Shown in pieces: positions 39,701-48,495 of a stretch of 64,000 bases of DNA (position 1 is the stretch's first letter; the number at the start of each line of letters is the position of its first letter). The DNA comes from JACRIM01 sp038042195 (lineage in GTDB: Bacteria; Planctomycetota; Phycisphaerae; UBA1845; UTPLA1). The notes under the pieces are model-generated. The model made no database searches. It was not told the origin of the DNA and saw only the letters and a list, made by a program, of their open reading frames with translations. The stretch is taken from assembly GCA_038042195.1 (NCBI GenBank), contig JBBTET010000068.1, positions 1 through 64,000 of the forward strand. Direction: 5' to 3'. A program made the position numbers and the translations under genes.

Positions 39701-40931
39701 GAATGGGGGCGGTTGCAAGAAGCATCCATACATCCCGACCCGAGGCGTGTCGAAATCGAAAGTCGTGGGTCTCCTCGATCCCGTTCGTACGTCTGTTCAT
39801 GTTGCCTTGGCAGATGCGCCGGGCATCGTCGTCCATGAATTCAAACAGGTGTTTTCCCATCATGGCATCGGGTGTGACTCCGAGCAACTCGGCCATGCGA
39901 TGATTTACAAATGTCGTCCGCCACTCACGGTCGACTTCCCAGATTCCTTCGGTGCAGGTCTCCACCAGCCGTTGATATTTCGTCGTCAGGTCGTTGCTGC
40001 GCGACATGGCATTGGCACATTGGGCGGCGATTCCAGCCAACATCATCCCGCCTGCCGCCATCATGCCTTGAATGGTGGAAAACCGCTGGATCAATGCAAC
40101 GGCGGGTTCGCCTGTCCCGGCGCCTTGGAGGCGCAGGGAGCTTAGTAACGTGATGATCGCTATCGTCGCAACGCACGCCGTGACTCCCAGTTGGCCCAGT
40201 CGAAGGGCGGCCACCACGACGATGGGAAAAAATATCGTGGCGATCGGATAAAGAAAGAAGGGACGCGAGAAGGGCGACGATAGGGACCAGGCAGGTCGAT
40301 CGTCGCTCAAGAAGACGAATCCCGCGAGGATGGCCACCATGACCAGCGCGACAAGCTCCATTGCGCGCCGGAACGTCAAGGTCTGTCGAATTGCGCTCGT
40401 CCATGCGAAGATCAGCGGCGCGATAATCAAGCTGGAAGCTGCATGAACCGCGAACCATTTCGCCCACACGATCTGCCATCGAGCGAAACCGTTGTAGCCA
40501 TCCGCCGTTAGGGAGATCAATCCGAACGATGCATCGATTATTCCGACCAGAAACACCCCGACGAGTAGGAACGAGAGGACGTCTTTGAAACGCTGCATGT
40601 CCTCCTGGAATGCCAATCGATTTCTCAACAGCCAAGCCGAGACGATCACTCCAATAGAATTGCCGAGAAGTATGGACATCGCAGGGCCGACACCGCTCAT
40701 AATTGAAACTTGGGTGGCCGCATTGAATGCGGCACCAAGTACGACTGCCGGCCACCACCCCAATCCGGATTTCACCAGTACGGCCAGCGCAACTCCCACG
40801 GGCAACCAAAAGAGGGGTGATTGGTCTCGGATGGGGCCGACGCGCGCACTGACAAGTCCAAGTAATCCCAGGGCTGCTGTAAGCCCAAGTTGTTTTAGTA
40901 CGGTCGGAGAGCGCGATAAGTCATGCTTCAT
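36777..40931 (-). CDS. Multi-PAS MASE1/GAF sensor histidine kinase (FixL-like)
   Basis: The 1384-residue kinase has an N-terminal membrane sensor of about 300 residues resembling MASE1 (SPLFWLPVGVALAVLVKSGLGWWPAVVLGA). Five PAS domains follow near residues 320-430, 440-560, 565-680, 860-975 and 1020-1135, and a GAF domain lies at 690-850 with GAGCCGTAA. The HisKA box GLAHELNQPLAAIASYTQG places the phospho-acceptor at His1168, and the ATPase has VLINLLKNACESL, EDSGPGIP and GMGMGLSISRSI. It should sense envelope and cytosolic cues and phosphorylate the FixJ-type partner. The start is at 40931; the chain is unusually long for the family. Confidence 0.9.
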   Translation of the reverse strand: MKHDLSRSPTVLKQLGLTAALGLLGLVSARVGPIRDQSPLFWLPVGVALAVLVKSGLGWWPAVVLGAAFNAATQVSIMSGVGPAMSILLGNSIGVIVSAWLLRNRLAFQEDMQRFKDVLSFLLVGVFLVGIIDASFGLISLTADGYNGFARWQIVWAKWFAVHAASSLIIAPLIFAWTSAIRQTLTFRRAMELVALVMVAILAGFVFLSDDRPAWSLSSPFSRPFFLYPIATIFFPIVVVAALRLGQLGVTACVATIAIITLLSSLRLQGAGTGEPAVALIQRFSTIQGMMAAGGMMLAGIAAQCANAMSRSNDLTTKYQRLVETCTEGIWEVDREWRTTFVNHRMAELLGVTPDAMMGKHLFEFMDDDARRICQGNMNRRTNGIEETHDFRFRHASGRDVWMLLATAPILGTRGEFAGAVAMCTDITERKQVDERLRISEARYRLLFEENVAAAFVSSADGSIRETNMAFARLFGYASIEEVNIANAESFYAIPGARAEYLAALHKHGVLRDYELKYRRKDGTQGYLIENVRLIPDEWGVKNVFFGTIIDITARKAAEEALSDNEERIRAIFENAGIGIAEISFDNRIRRVNGYLANLLGYSADELAGMLSFSLTDPADLASSRECVQRMLAGEISQYNLKKRYVTKAGKPIWCDLTVVLRKDASGDPQSMIGVVKDISEQVRTESEKAEFHRILEGVATGRPLSEILETAVQVQEHQMVGAICSILLRNDETNTLHTGAAPNLPEAYCEAINGLKIAAGAGCCGTAAAENRVVIVEDIDVDPLWNAFRPLAQKHGLRACWSQPIVSTTNEVLGTFATYYKVPRRPTSHDLHFMEEIGHIVGIAIERHHANEALRISEAKLRMIVENEPECVKIVSTDGRLIEMNPAGLNMIEADHFSDVAGRPILNLIVPEYHNAYKSLHQQACQGVSGIAAFRIRGLRGGERWMEASSVPWKDERGAITAVLSVTRDITSRKLAEEILRTQHEELESRVSVRTTELAMANETLLQEISERRRAELNLQESEERFRQLYNSTFEGILLHMGSRILEANEPILRMFGYSRDELLQLSRGNLIAEESRNDMRATYGDQTDDRDSRPVPALGLRKDGTRFPIELQSKEIPLDGTMVRVTAIRDLTERQRASELIELHREDLAHVQRLSTMGEMATGLAHELNQPLAAIASYTQGSVRRLKSETPEIGPVVQAMEVVAEQAHRAGEIIRRIREMVRKREPQTSRCELGQVCKDAAELIAGEIRRGGISLQLTLPEYPIYVQADKIQIEQVLINLLKNACESLRDGDVNRRMISLRIDSPTEFGVKVTIEDSGPGIPVEYTGRVFDAFYSTKSQGMGMGLSISRSIIEAHGGRLIAEKTAVSGAAFTMTFPPERVVS

Positions 40932-41051
40932 GTCTCATGTACCCCAAGGGATCCATCCGATCCCCGTCGCTTTCATTTCAATATCGAGCCCGCCGCATGG
41001 AGACCAGCCGGGGGCGAATGGGGGGGCATCCGTGCATTCAACCAACGAAGC

Positions 41052-41777
41052 CTACCCCACGCCCACCGTCAAGAAAATCGGCGCCCAGATTCCGGTCTTT
41101 CGTTGGTGAATGTCCCGAAAACCCGCATCGGCGAAATATGACCGCATCACGTTCCACGGCGCGTGAAACACCTTCGCCTCGGGCGAGCTTTCGGCGCGAG
41201 TGATAAACACATCGAACAGCACCCAGCCGATGGCGTTGTCCCGGAAACCGTCGATCAGCATTAATCGCCCTCCGGGGCGCAGGATGCGATGCATTTCTCG
41301 GATGACCGCAGCCTGATGCGGGTAATGATGAAACGAATGGCTGCACGTTACCACGTCGAACGAGCCATCGGCAAAAGGCAAGTGCTCCGAGTCGCCGCGC
41401 ACGAATTGCGGCCTGCTCTCATCGGGGATCAATTGCGACTTGGCATGCGCCTTGGCGCACATGTTCCAGGAGTAATCCAGGCCGACCAGACCGCGCGAGG
41501 GAAGTGTTGTCGCGGCGACCATGGCGATCCATGTCCCCGTCCCGCAGCCGATGTCGAGCAGATCGAACGCGCGGGTATCGTCTCGCCGCCAGGCGTAAAG
41601 CTCCTCCATGAACATCCGATAAGCAGGTTGAAACAGGAGGTGCTGAACGATGGAGTGGTCGTACCCGTGTGCCCACGAATCGAATTGGCTTCGCGCGTTG
41701 CCCTTTACCGTACGACCGATGAGAGGCGTGTTTACGGTGTTTGCAGACGCCGCTTTTGCCGGTTCGAGCTTGATCAT
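41052..41777 (-). CDS. Class I SAM-dependent methyltransferase (UbiE-like)
   Basis: The 241-residue protein has a seven-strand methyltransferase core: ARSQFDSWAHGYDHSI, then FDLLDIGCGTGTWIAMVA (motif I, SAM binding), VGLDYSWNMCAKA, FVRGDSEHLPFADGSFDVVTCSHSFHHY (motif II/III) and RILRPGGRLMLID. Such cores are typical of UbiE/Methyltransf_11 enzymes acting on small molecules; the substrate is not evident. The ATG at 41777 has GAGG 8 bases upstream and gives a normal N-terminus; the frame stays open further upstream with no good site. It lies alone on the minus strand. Confidence 0.85.
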   Translation of the reverse strand: MIKLEPAKAASANTVNTPLIGRTVKGNARSQFDSWAHGYDHSIVQHLLFQPAYRMFMEELYAWRRDDTRAFDLLDIGCGTGTWIAMVAATTLPSRGLVGLDYSWNMCAKAHAKSQLIPDESRPQFVRGDSEHLPFADGSFDVVTCSHSFHHYPHQAAVIREMHRILRPGGRLMLIDGFRDNAIGWVLFDVFITRAESSPEAKVFHAPWNVMRSYFADAGFRDIHQRKTGIWAPIFLTVGVG

Positions 41778-41951
41778 CCCTGACGCCTCACCCTCCGAAC
41801 TTACTATAATTCGCGCGGTGTCATTGCTCAACTCGACACGCCGCGCCGATCTAAAGTCGGCACCGGACCCCATCCGATACCCCCTTGCGGCTGCGAAACC
41901 CGACCGCCGTTCCTCGGTGTCACTCGCCCGTTAATTCCGGAGCACATCCCC

Positions 41952-42119
41952 ATGTCCAAGCGAGAGATGATCGAGCGAATCATGACGTTGAACGCCTCGG
42001 CCCGGCGCGAGTTCCTTCAATGCTTCACCGAGAATGAGCTGAGTGATTACCTTCGCCAGCTTGAGACTGTCCAGCCCTTTACGTCGATGGTTGTCGAGCC
42101 GGATTACAGCCTCGCCTGA
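41952..42119 (+). CDS. Small protein, 55 aa, unrecognised
   Basis: A short frame encodes MSKREMIERIMTLNASARRE, then FLQCFTENELSDYLRQLETVQPF and TSMVVEPDYSLA. The residues form a plausible helix-turn-helix-like or helical bundle with a conserved-looking DYLRQL core. I have a weak impression that similar small proteins occur in planctomycetes, but no family is certain. There is no strong ribosome binding site. It is divergent from the methyltransferase gene and convergent with the lipoprotein gene. Confidence 0.5.
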   Translation: MSKREMIERIMTLNASARREFLQCFTENELSDYLRQLETVQPFTSMVVEPDYSLA

Positions 42120-42140
42120 CCCTCTGGGAACTCTGTCGCT

Positions 42141-43103
42141 CTAACGATCCTTCCCCGGCTGCCGCCCGGCCTTGCCGCGGCTCAACAGTTGCGATCGTTC
42201 CACGGTCGGGCCGTACGTCTCGTCGATGCGACGATACAACCCGGCTGCGTCGGCTGAGTTCCCTTCCTGCGTAAGCGCTTCCGCCCGCCAATACAAAGCT
42301 GTGACCAATTCCAACGAACCCGCCGGTGCGAGTCGCTCGGCCTGGACGCAATAGCTCCGCGCTGCGCCATAGTCGTACTTGTAATCCGTCATTAGACGCG
42401 CGGCCAAGACGCCGGCGGCCCATCGCTGTGTCACGGACAATTGGGGAGACTGCACTGCCTCGGCCAGCCTCTTGTCTGCCGCATCAATGAGGGATTGCTC
42501 CACAATCGGCCCCTTTTCAATGACGGCGTAATACGATCCCACGCCGGCCGCGAATGGATCCGCTCCTGACGCACTCGTCGATGCGCTTGTATTGACCGGC
42601 ACGTCGAGCATTGGTGCTAGTCGTAGGGCTGCCTCGAACTCGCCACGGTCCTCGTAGATCAAATAGCATTCTGAGGGATTGCTCGACCGACCGAGCGGCA
42701 CACACAGCGCCTCCAGTGCCATTGCGCAGGTTCGAGCGCCGACCTTGCTTAGCTTCTGGACATGCTCGCCACGCTCGACGGGTTTGCCGTCCACCGTCGA
42801 CACCAGGTAGAGCTGATAAAACGGCCTCGCGTCCTTGCGCGACTCCGTGAGCTTCTCAGACGGAGACGGACCTTGCTCCGGTTGCGCATCAACGGACGCG
42901 GTTCTGTTTTTGGCCGTGCGCGCTGTGTCAGTTGGTCGCCGCGTCGAATCCGGACTCGACGGCGGCACGATGCGCTTCGGTTCCTTCCACCACGCCCAGT
43001 CCCAGTTCCACTCCATGCGTCCACATCCTTGTGCAGTTGCACTAAGAAGCAGTGAAGCACAGGCTTGGATAGCGATGAAACGCCGTGAACGAAGATGTCC
43101 CAT
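42141..43103 (-). CDS. Lipoprotein with TPR-like helical region
   Basis: The 320-residue protein has a signal segment (RFIAIQACASLLLSATAQGC) ending in a lipobox-like TAQGC, then a Pro/Ser/Thr-rich linker, a body starting RPFYQLYLVSTVDGKP, and a C-terminal helical stretch (AARSYCVQAERLAPAGSLELVTALYWRAEALTQEGNSADAAGLYRRI) that resembles tetratricopeptide repeats. It probably sits on a membrane surface and contacts other proteins. The ATG at 43103 was chosen since it starts the signal; GGAGG is 12 bases upstream, a little far. Function unknown. Confidence 0.6.
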   Translation of the reverse strand: MGHLRSRRFIAIQACASLLLSATAQGCGRMEWNWDWAWWKEPKRIVPPSSPDSTRRPTDTARTAKNRTASVDAQPEQGPSPSEKLTESRKDARPFYQLYLVSTVDGKPVERGEHVQKLSKVGARTCAMALEALCVPLGRSSNPSECYLIYEDRGEFEAALRLAPMLDVPVNTSASTSASGADPFAAGVGSYYAVIEKGPIVEQSLIDAADKRLAEAVQSPQLSVTQRWAAGVLAARLMTDYKYDYGAARSYCVQAERLAPAGSLELVTALYWRAEALTQEGNSADAAGLYRRIDETYGPTVERSQLLSRGKAGRQPGKDR

Positions 43104-43501
43104 AGCGTGGATTGTCCTCCGATTCGTGTCTGTTATCAAACCTCGATTTCAGCCCGCAAATGAGCCTCCAGGAAGACCGTGGCGGCAATCTGGATAAACT
43201 GTAACAGCAGTAACCTTTCAGACACGACCAATCCATCATTGTCAAGTCCCGAATACTGCGCCGCCCGATTTCATACGAAATCCCAACACCATTTTCTTGC
43301 GATCTTGACTCGCCTTTGCGATAGACCGGGAGTAAGATTCTCGTCGGCAGAGGGAAAGGCCGATTGCAGTGAACACGTCAGCTTGATTCGTAAGCGCCTT
43401 TCCCTTCGTGCAAAGTATTCGGCAGCGGCTACCACGGCGCATTCGCACCGCCGACTGAGCCTTGCGCTCGTACGGTCCGCTGCCAACAGGGGAGGGCGGG
43501 A
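43104..43501. promoter_or_regulatory. Divergent intergenic region
   Basis: About 400 bases separate the lipoprotein (minus) and the cysteine hydrolase (plus). Short frames here are antisense to each other and unsupported. Promoters for both genes should lie here; no consensus pair was identified. GGAGG is 6 bases before the ATG at 43502. Confidence 0.35.
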
Positions 43502-44362
43502 ATGAGCAGTTCGACTCGCACAGGTTCGTACAATCGGATCCTCGTCGATCTGAATACGCAATGTGATTTCCTATTGCCCAAGGGCGCGTTGCCGGTCAGC
43601 AACCGCAAGCAGGTGCTCCCGAATATGCGCAACCTGATGAGTTGGGCAAGGACCAAACGCCTCCCGATCATCTCCAGCCTTGAAGCGCATCGCGCCGGCG
43701 AACACGTTCGTGGACTTCCCCTGCATTGTGTCGATCGCTCCGGCGGCCAGAAGAAGCTGCCCTTTACGCTTCTGCCCAAGCGCGTACTCCTCTTCGGTGA
43801 TAACACCATCGACATCCCCGCAGACATCTTCCGGAGATTCCAACAAGTCATCTTCACCAAGCGCGATCGCGACTTCTTGAGCAATCCAAAGGCGGACCGC
43901 CTGGTGAATAACCTCGACGTGAATCACCTCGTCGTCTTTGGTGTCGTCGCCGAATACTGCGTCAAAGCCGCCGTGCTCGGCCTGCTCACCCGTCGACATC
44001 GAGTCGTTGTCGTCAGCGATGCCTGTGGCTGCTGGAGTTCGGCCGACTGCGAGTTGTCGATCCGCCAGATGGATGCCAAGGGTGCCATCATCGTCACTAC
44101 CGAGGAGTTGATCAGCGGCCGGGCCGACGAGCGAATCGAGAACAGCAAGCGACCCATGCCAGTGCTGGAAGAGGATTCGCTGGAAGAACTCGAGGCCCGT
44201 ATGGTCGAGGTCAGTTCGGCGAATACGCGGATAAGCCGCGCCGCCAAATCTGCAAGGAACGCCGACGACAACGCGCCCGATGCCGAGCTGCTTCGTTCGT
44301 CCCTGAACCGCCACGGCCTCCAGACCAATGTACAATCGAACTCGTCGCAAGGCCTTGCCTAG
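43502..44362 (+). CDS. Isochorismatase/nicotinamidase-like cysteine hydrolase
   Basis: The 286-residue protein has the isochorismatase fold. It begins RILVDLNTQCDFLL with the catalytic Asp, has a Lys in VIFTKRDRDF and the nucleophile Cys in VFGVVAEYCVKAAVLGLL followed by VVVVSDACGCW. These are the Asp, Lys and Cys positions of nicotinamidases and isochorismatases. A C-terminal extension of about 70 residues (EELEARMVEVSSANTRISRAAKS) is unusual. Substrate might be nicotinamide, but the metal-binding residues of true nicotinamidase are not clearly seen. GGAGG precedes the ATG by 6 bases. Confidence 0.8.
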   Translation: MSSSTRTGSYNRILVDLNTQCDFLLPKGALPVSNRKQVLPNMRNLMSWARTKRLPIISSLEAHRAGEHVRGLPLHCVDRSGGQKKLPFTLLPKRVLLFGDNTIDIPADIFRRFQQVIFTKRDRDFLSNPKADRLVNNLDVNHLVVFGVVAEYCVKAAVLGLLTRRHRVVVVSDACGCWSSADCELSIRQMDAKGAIIVTTEELISGRADERIENSKRPMPVLEEDSLEELEARMVEVSSANTRISRAAKSARNADDNAPDAELLRSSLNRHGLQTNVQSNSSQGLA

Positions 44363-44449
44363 CTGCCGCTTAGACCCTATTCTGCATTCCACCGTGTAGT
44401 ACAGACGCAAGTTCAGTGCAGTGTCGACCCTTAGCCTCTAAACCGACTG

Positions 44450-44743
44450 ATGGCCAAGAAACTCCCCAAACAACTCGCCATTCTCGACGAAGACCTTTGC
44501 ACCGGCTGCGATGCGTGCGTGACGGTCTGCCCGGTCGATTGCATCGACAAGATTCGCGACCCCAATAATCCGCGCTACGCCATGGGCATCTGCACCATCG
44601 ACCTCCAAGTCTGCATCGGCTGCAAGCTGTGCGCCCAGGTGTGCCCGTGGGATGTGATTACCATGGTCCCTACTGATCAGGTCATGGCACAGGAAAAGTA
44701 TCAAACCCTTGTCACCGAAGATCAGGCCGCGGCATTCGCCTGA
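44450..44743 (+). CDS. Ferredoxin with two 4Fe-4S clusters
   Basis: The 97-residue protein has two CxxCxxCxxxCP motifs: LCTGCDACVTVCPVDCI near residue 16 and VCIGCKLCAQVCPWDVI near 53. Each should bind one 4Fe-4S cluster; the insertion of about 20 residues between them (KIRDPNNPRYAMGICTID) resembles NuoI-like ferredoxins. It may carry electrons to an oxidoreductase not in this window. The start lacks a clear ribosome binding site. The next gene converges from the other strand. Confidence 0.88.
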   Translation: MAKKLPKQLAILDEDLCTGCDACVTVCPVDCIDKIRDPNNPRYAMGICTIDLQVCIGCKLCAQVCPWDVITMVPTDQVMAQEKYQTLVTEDQAAAFA

Positions 44744-44827
44744 GGCGATTGCCTTTTCTTCACTGTTGATATCTAACTTTCTCTCGGTGGCCACCTTGAC
44801 CTTGCCCACGTTCAGTGGACATGGGGT

Positions 44828-46831
44828 TCACCGAATCGCCCCGTAAGAATCAGAAGGTGAATTGCCAGGCGTGAGAATCGCCTTCGCCGAGTCGAGTTGT
44901 TGATGGGAGCCGACGAGGACGAGGACGTCGCCTTCTTGCATGAGGGTGTCGGGGGCAGGATTGGTGAGGGGTTTGCCGGCGCGGACGATGGCGATGACGG
45001 TGGCACCGGATTTCGCGCGGAGGTCGAGGTCTTTCATGCTGTGATCGCAGGCAGGGCTGCCAGTGGGGATGAGGTAGGTTTGCGTGGCGGTGGCGTCGAG
45101 CATCTGGAGGATTTCGCTGCGATGACGGGCGGTGATGGGGAGGCCGCGGAGCATGCCATAGCGGCCGGAGCGGATCATCAGGATTTGGTTTTCGATGATG
45201 TTGTCGGGGATGCGGAACTCTTTGAGGACGTGGGCGAAGATTTCGATGGAGGTCTCGAACTCTTCGGGGATGACCTGAGCAGCGCCGAGCTTGTAGAGCA
45301 CGTCGAGTTCCGAGAGGTAGCGCGTGCGGGCGAGGATGAAGAGGTCGGGCCGGGCGTGATGGGCCTGGGCGACGATGCGGCGCGTGGCGTGCTGGTCGTC
45401 GATGGCGATGACCAGGGCGCGGGCGTCTTGCAGGCCTGCGTGAATGAGAATACTCGACTGGGCGGCATCACCAACGATCACGGGGCAGGCATCCTTTCTG
45501 GCTCGGGCGGCAAGGTAGCGGTTCATTTCAATGACGCAGTATGGAACTTTCGTTTGGCGAAGCACGGCCGCGAGATTGTGACCGTTGAGTCCGTAGCCGA
45601 CGACGATGACGTGGTGCATGGCGTGTGTGGTTGACCGCGTGGATTTTGAGGCGGTTGTTGGTCCCTTGCGCCGCGTGAGTGCGGCGGCAATACGGTCGGA
45701 GATTGGGACGAGCATTGCGCCGAAGAGCATCGTGCCGACGGTGACGGCGATGAGGACCTTGAGCCAGTTGGGAGAGATGAGTTCGAGTTGGGCGGCTTCA
45801 CGGGCGACGACGTAGGCGAATTCACTGACGGTGCAGAGACCGAGGCCAACTTGGATAGCGAGTCGGGGCGGCCAGCCGGCGGTGCGCACGGCGAGGGCGG
45901 CGATGGCGGCCTTGAGGAAGATGATAAAGACGATTGCGCCCGCGATGAAAGGCAGGTGCGGGGCAACGGCGGGGAGGTCGACGAGCATTCCCATCGAGAT
46001 GAAGAACAGGGCGTTGAAGACATCGCGAAAGGGAAGGATGTCGGCGAATAGTTGGTGGCGGAGGTCCGTCTCGGCCAGTAGGAGGCCGGCGATGCAGGCA
46101 CCGAGCGCGCCGGACCATCCGACGAGTTCGGCGAGATAGGCACCAGCGCAGGCCATGAGGACGGCGAGTAGCGTGACGAGTTCGCGCGCGCCGGGGCCGA
46201 TGAGCCAGCGCAGGAGCGGTGAGAGGAACTTGCGGACGATGAGGGTCGTTGCGATCAGGCCGCCGATGGCCAGCGCGCCGCGACCGAGGGCCGCGCCGAC
46301 GGTTGTATTCGCGGAGGCGACAAACATTGGCAGGATCATCATGACGAGGATGACGAAAATGTCCTGCACGAGGAGGACGGCGGTGATGATGGAGCCTGCG
46401 GGGGAGTCGGTTTGTCGGAGGTCGGCGAGCTGCTTGAGGACGATGGCGGTGCTGCTGAGGGCGATGGCGATGCCGATGACGAGGCAGGCGGTAAGTGAGG
46501 CGGAGTAACCGAGCTTGACGGCCAGTGCGGCGATGGCGATGGTGGCAAACATTTGGATGAGCGATGCCGTGATGATTTGTGGGCCGGATCGGAGGAGGTG
46601 TTCCGGGGATAGTTCGAGGCCGACGGTGAAAAGGAGAAGCAGGAGGCCGATTTCCGCGAATTGGGAAACGTCGCCTTGCGGAATGAGGGCGAGGCCGGAG
46701 GGGCCGATGAGGAGGCCGGTGAAGAGGAATCCGATGATGGCGGGGGCGCGGAGGACTCTGAAGAGCCAGGCGACGAGGAGAGCACCGCCGAAGATGATGA
46801 CGGTCTGTTTTAAGAACAGCGTTTCGTGCAT
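44828..46831 (-). CDS. Kef-type K+/H+ antiporter with TrkA domains (CPA2)
   Basis: The 667-residue membrane protein has a 12-helix CPA2 exchanger domain with GFLFTGLLIGPSGLALI, LGYSASLTACLVIGIAIALSST and LLLAETDLRHQLFADILPFRDVFNALFFISMGM. A cytosolic TrkA-N Rossmann domain (HHVIVVGYGLNGHNLAAVL, with GxGxxG) follows near residue 410, then a TrkA-C domain (SGATVIAIVRAGKPLTNPAPDTLMQEGDVLVLVG) at the C-terminus. It should export K+ or Na+ against H+, with gating by NAD(H) or other nucleotides. The radical SAM gene ends 11 bases upstream on the same strand, so they may be co-transcribed. Confidence 0.92.
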   Translation of the reverse strand: MHETLFLKQTVIIFGGALLVAWLFRVLRAPAIIGFLFTGLLIGPSGLALIPQGDVSQFAEIGLLLLLFTVGLELSPEHLLRSGPQIITASLIQMFATIAIAALAVKLGYSASLTACLVIGIAIALSSTAIVLKQLADLRQTDSPAGSIITAVLLVQDIFVILVMMILPMFVASANTTVGAALGRGALAIGGLIATTLIVRKFLSPLLRWLIGPGARELVTLLAVLMACAGAYLAELVGWSGALGACIAGLLLAETDLRHQLFADILPFRDVFNALFFISMGMLVDLPAVAPHLPFIAGAIVFIIFLKAAIAALAVRTAGWPPRLAIQVGLGLCTVSEFAYVVAREAAQLELISPNWLKVLIAVTVGTMLFGAMLVPISDRIAAALTRRKGPTTASKSTRSTTHAMHHVIVVGYGLNGHNLAAVLRQTKVPYCVIEMNRYLAARARKDACPVIVGDAAQSSILIHAGLQDARALVIAIDDQHATRRIVAQAHHARPDLFILARTRYLSELDVLYKLGAAQVIPEEFETSIEIFAHVLKEFRIPDNIIENQILMIRSGRYGMLRGLPITARHRSEILQMLDATATQTYLIPTGSPACDHSMKDLDLRAKSGATVIAIVRAGKPLTNPAPDTLMQEGDVLVLVGSHQQLDSAKAILTPGNSPSDSYGAIR

Positions 46832-46841
46832 GGGGCGTATT

Positions 46842-47735
46842 CTATGTTGGTTGCACGCCGGGAAATGATTCGACGGGGATGCGGATGCGCGATCGCACGA
46901 GGTTGGCGATGTGTTCGAGTTGTTGGTCGGTGAGCGAAGTGGCGTAGGCCTCGGTGGTGCGCCGGGCGATGGTGTAGACCTGGACGAGTTTTAGTTTGCC
47001 GCCGTTGCGGAGGATGTCTTTTAGGCGGCCGCAGAAGGCGAGTACCTCGTCGTCGGGGGGCGGGACGTTGTGGAGATTCATCCAGAGGGATTGGATGACG
47101 ATGGGTCGGGTGCGGGCCGCGTCGAGGATGTTGGCGAGGATGTGGTCGAGGGATACGTTCGGTCGGTTGACGGCCTCGTAGTAGGGCTGTGTACCGGCGT
47201 CGAGCTTGGCCCAGATTTCGCCGTTGTTGGCATCCATGATGGCGAGGCCGTTGTGGACGGGGGGGCGGGTGAGGTACGAGGCATCGGTGATGAGGACGAG
47301 TTTGGTGTCCGTGAGCCGGCGGTCGGCCCTGGCTTTTGCGGCGAGGGCGACGGCTTCGTCGAATTGGGGATAGCTGGTGGGTTCGCCGTCGCCGGAGAAA
47401 GCGATGTCGCGGACGACGCGCTGAGCGGGGGGAAGGGCATTGAGGGGCGGTTCGTTGAAGAGGTCGCCAGAGGCTGCGGCGTCGAGAAGTGCGGCCAATT
47501 CCACGGCGACTGTGGAAAGGTCCACCTTTCGGGCGATGGGAGGCGTGGAGCGATCGACCTGGCAATAGACGCAATCAAAGTTGCAGGCCTTGTCGGGGTT
47601 CAGGTTGATTCCGATGGATAACCCTTTACTGCGACGAGAGATGACGGGGTAGCAGTAGAGGAACTCCCGCCAGCGGCGGCCGTGTTCCCGGTAGGCCTGT
47701 TGGAGGACGGAGAGGTTTTTGGTTGGCTCAGGCAT
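46842..47735 (-). CDS. Radical SAM protein, COG0731-like
   Basis: The 297-residue enzyme has the cluster motif CNFDCVYC (CX3CX2C) near residue 52, followed by DIAFSGDGEPTSYPQFDE (the GGE-like SAM contact), TKLVLITDASYL, IWAKLDAGTQPYYEAV and QSLWMNLHNV. The pattern resembles the wyosine-type radical SAM group (COG0731), whose bacterial members are mostly uncharacterised. It ends 11 bases before the antiporter gene, which suggests co-transcription without an obvious functional link. The start at 47735 has a weak ribosome binding site. The product could modify tRNA or a peptide. Confidence 0.82.
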   Translation of the reverse strand: MPEPTKNLSVLQQAYREHGRRWREFLYCYPVISRRSKGLSIGINLNPDKACNFDCVYCQVDRSTPPIARKVDLSTVAVELAALLDAAASGDLFNEPPLNALPPAQRVVRDIAFSGDGEPTSYPQFDEAVALAAKARADRRLTDTKLVLITDASYLTRPPVHNGLAIMDANNGEIWAKLDAGTQPYYEAVNRPNVSLDHILANILDAARTRPIVIQSLWMNLHNVPPPDDEVLAFCGRLKDILRNGGKLKLVQVYTIARRTTEAYATSLTDQQLEHIANLVRSRIRIPVESFPGVQPT

Positions 47736-47805
47736 TCGACTTGCCTACATTGTGAATGAAATACGCTCGTAAGGCGTTAGTCCGTTAGGATAATCGAGAG
47801 AACGC

Positions 47806-48357
47806 ATGACCGCACCCGAACGACATGGTTGGTTTCGCAGGCACCGCAAGGCATTGTGGCGCAGCTTGTGGGCGGTCGTGCTCGTGTGTCATGCACCGCT
47901 GACGATCAATGCGTTTTCGGCGGTGTTGCGGCTGGAGGAGGGGCGGTCGTCTGGGTCTTCGCTGCTGCTGCTGGCGGCGAGCAATGCGTTTTTCGTTCTT
48001 GAGATTTTGTTCGCCTGCTCGTTGCAATTGCTGTCAAGCCGGCGGAACTTGATGGTGTTTCTGCTGGTCGTGGTGCTGCTGCACACGGGGGTGTTTGAGA
48101 GCGGGCTGCCGGGGGCCATGACGGAATCGCAGCTTTTGTATTGCCTGCTGTTGACGGCGTTGGGGGCCGCGGACTGGCGGCGGTTGATCATTCTTACCGT
48201 TCGGCTTGTGTCGCGGATTCAATGTGTGGTCACGTCGAGCCTGTTCTGGGGAAGCCGGCGCGATTATGAGTATGTCGGAGATCCGCCGATGCGGCCCGAT
48301 CCTGGTTGTTCATATCTAAGCGCACCATTACGCGCTCCTCCCATTTCGGCCTGCTGA
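47806..48357 (+). CDS. Hypothetical membrane protein
   Basis: The 183-residue protein has a charged N-terminus (RHGWFRRHRKALWRSLW) and about four membrane helices: VVLVCHAPLTINAFSAVL, LLLLAASNAFFVLEILFACSL, LMVFLLVVVLLHTGVF and LLYCLLLTALGAADW. I recognise no family. The remainder near the C-terminus is polar. It is divergent from the radical SAM gene and ends 216 bases before the next plus-strand gene. Membrane topology is inferred from hydrophobicity alone. Confidence 0.65.
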   Translation: MTAPERHGWFRRHRKALWRSLWAVVLVCHAPLTINAFSAVLRLEEGRSSGSSLLLLAASNAFFVLEILFACSLQLLSSRRNLMVFLLVVVLLHTGVFESGLPGAMTESQLLYCLLLTALGAADWRRLIILTVRLVSRIQCVVTSSLFWGSRRDYEYVGDPPMRPDPGCSYLSAPLRAPPISAC

Positions 48358-48495
48358 TTCACTTTTACATCGCTGCGCGTTCATCGCGTGCGGCACTCCC
48401 CGGCATGACTGATGGCATACCGATTGAGGTGATCCATTCAGTGGATTCAGAATCGCTGCCGGGCCTCAACAAGTACTTTTATTAATTCGTGAATT

